The notes under the pieces are model-generated. The model was not told where the DNA came from and made no database searches. It saw only the letters and a program-made list of their open reading frames with translations. Both the position numbers and the translations under genes were made by a program. 64,000 nucleotides of DNA from contig NZ_CP053069.1 in the NCBI RefSeq assembly GCF_013003965.1, positions 124,001 through 188,000 of the forward strand, given 5' to 3'. Positions 63,851 to 64,000 of the stretch are shown one piece after another; positions within the stretch are counted from its first letter, which is position 1, and every line of letters starts with the position of its first letter. This stretch comes from Usitatibacter rugosus (GTDB lineage Bacteria; Pseudomonadota; Gammaproteobacteria; Burkholderiales; Usitatibacteraceae).

Positions 63851-64000
63851 CTACTTCTTGAACGCGTCGACGACCGCCTGCCCGTCGGGCCCCGCGGCCT
63901 TGACCCAGTCCGCGGTCATGGTGTCGCCGATCTTCTTCAGGTCCGCGCGCAGCTGCGGCGAAGGGGGTGCCACCGTCATGCCGTTCTTGGCGAGCGTCTC
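63851..64000 (-). CDS. dctP: TRAP transporter substrate-binding protein, 3' end only
   Basis: The last 49 codons and stop are present; the rest lies beyond base 64000. The peptide reads ETLAKNGMTVAPPSPQLRAD followed by LKKIGDTMTADWVKAAG and ends VVDAFKK. GM-x-V-x-x-PS, LKKIG and the W-x-x-x-AG pattern are typical of the DctP C-terminal helices. It is the periplasmic ligand-capturing subunit of the operon whose next genes are dctQ and dctM. Confidence 0.85.
   Translation of the reverse strand, partial: ETLAKNGMTVAPPSPQLRADLKKIGDTMTADWVKAAGPDGQAVVDAFKK

Overview
The window is GC-rich (about two thirds G+C by eye), densely packed chromosomal DNA of a Gram-negative, obviously betaproteobacterial organism. 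The clues are gene order and family content: pilT next to yggS-proC-yggT, the block leuS-lptE-holA-proA-nadD-rsfS-rlmH-maf-rng, and a homoserine kinase of the aminoglycoside-phosphotransferase fold beside a BPSS1780-type membrane protein, a DUF2782 protein and polA. I cannot name the genus from sequence alone.

Layout. 1-5400: end of a ferritin-like gene, a Crp/Fnr regulator, the twitching-motility ATPases pilU and pilT, and yggS-proC-yggT. 5500-6230: two small orphan proteins. 6235-14434: minus-strand genes for fatty-acid or acyl-CoA breakdown (acyl-CoA ligase, acyl-CoA dehydrogenase, phosphotransferase-like protein, SDR, thiolase, FadB/FadJ-type bifunctional enzyme). 14529-19280: a complete branched-chain amino acid type ABC importer (livF-G-M-H-K). 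19371-24668: a divergent, tightly overlapping plus-strand operon (two acyl-CoA dehydrogenases, thioesterase, ComB-like phosphatase, quinone oxidoreductase, IclR regulator), with a clean palindrome just before the first start codon that may be the IclR operator. 25085-27978: a second small orphan membrane protein, a paralogue of the one at 5502, and a dynamin-like GTPase.

28057-37555 is a minus-strand housekeeping block (rng, maf, rlmH, rsfS, nadD, proA, holA, lptE, leuS). 37623-48622 holds a FecR-domain protein, a uvrD helicase gene interrupted by an in-frame 177-residue mini-intein, thrB, polA and a Sua5-type tRNA-modification gene. 48650-50715 is a lower-GC island with a macrodomain protein and a DarT-like ADP-ribosyltransferase, which I read as a DNA-ADP-ribosylation toxin-antitoxin pair with the antitoxin gene first. 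50742-58208 contains small metabolic and secreted proteins, including a CsgG-like protein and a 733-residue secreted protein of unknown function. 58352-61889 is a transmembrane Ser/Thr kinase with an ECF sigma factor. The window ends in a TRAP transporter (dctM, dctQ, partial dctP).

Three families of intergenic inverted repeats run through the window: short REP-like palindromes (ATTCCCGCG...CGGGAAT), long hairpins with a GGGTCAGA core, and hairpins built from tandem ACGGATAAAC units. They often abut stop codons, one is nested inside another, and one supplies the last codons of a gene. No rRNA, tRNA, CRISPR array, insertion sequence or prophage was recognised.
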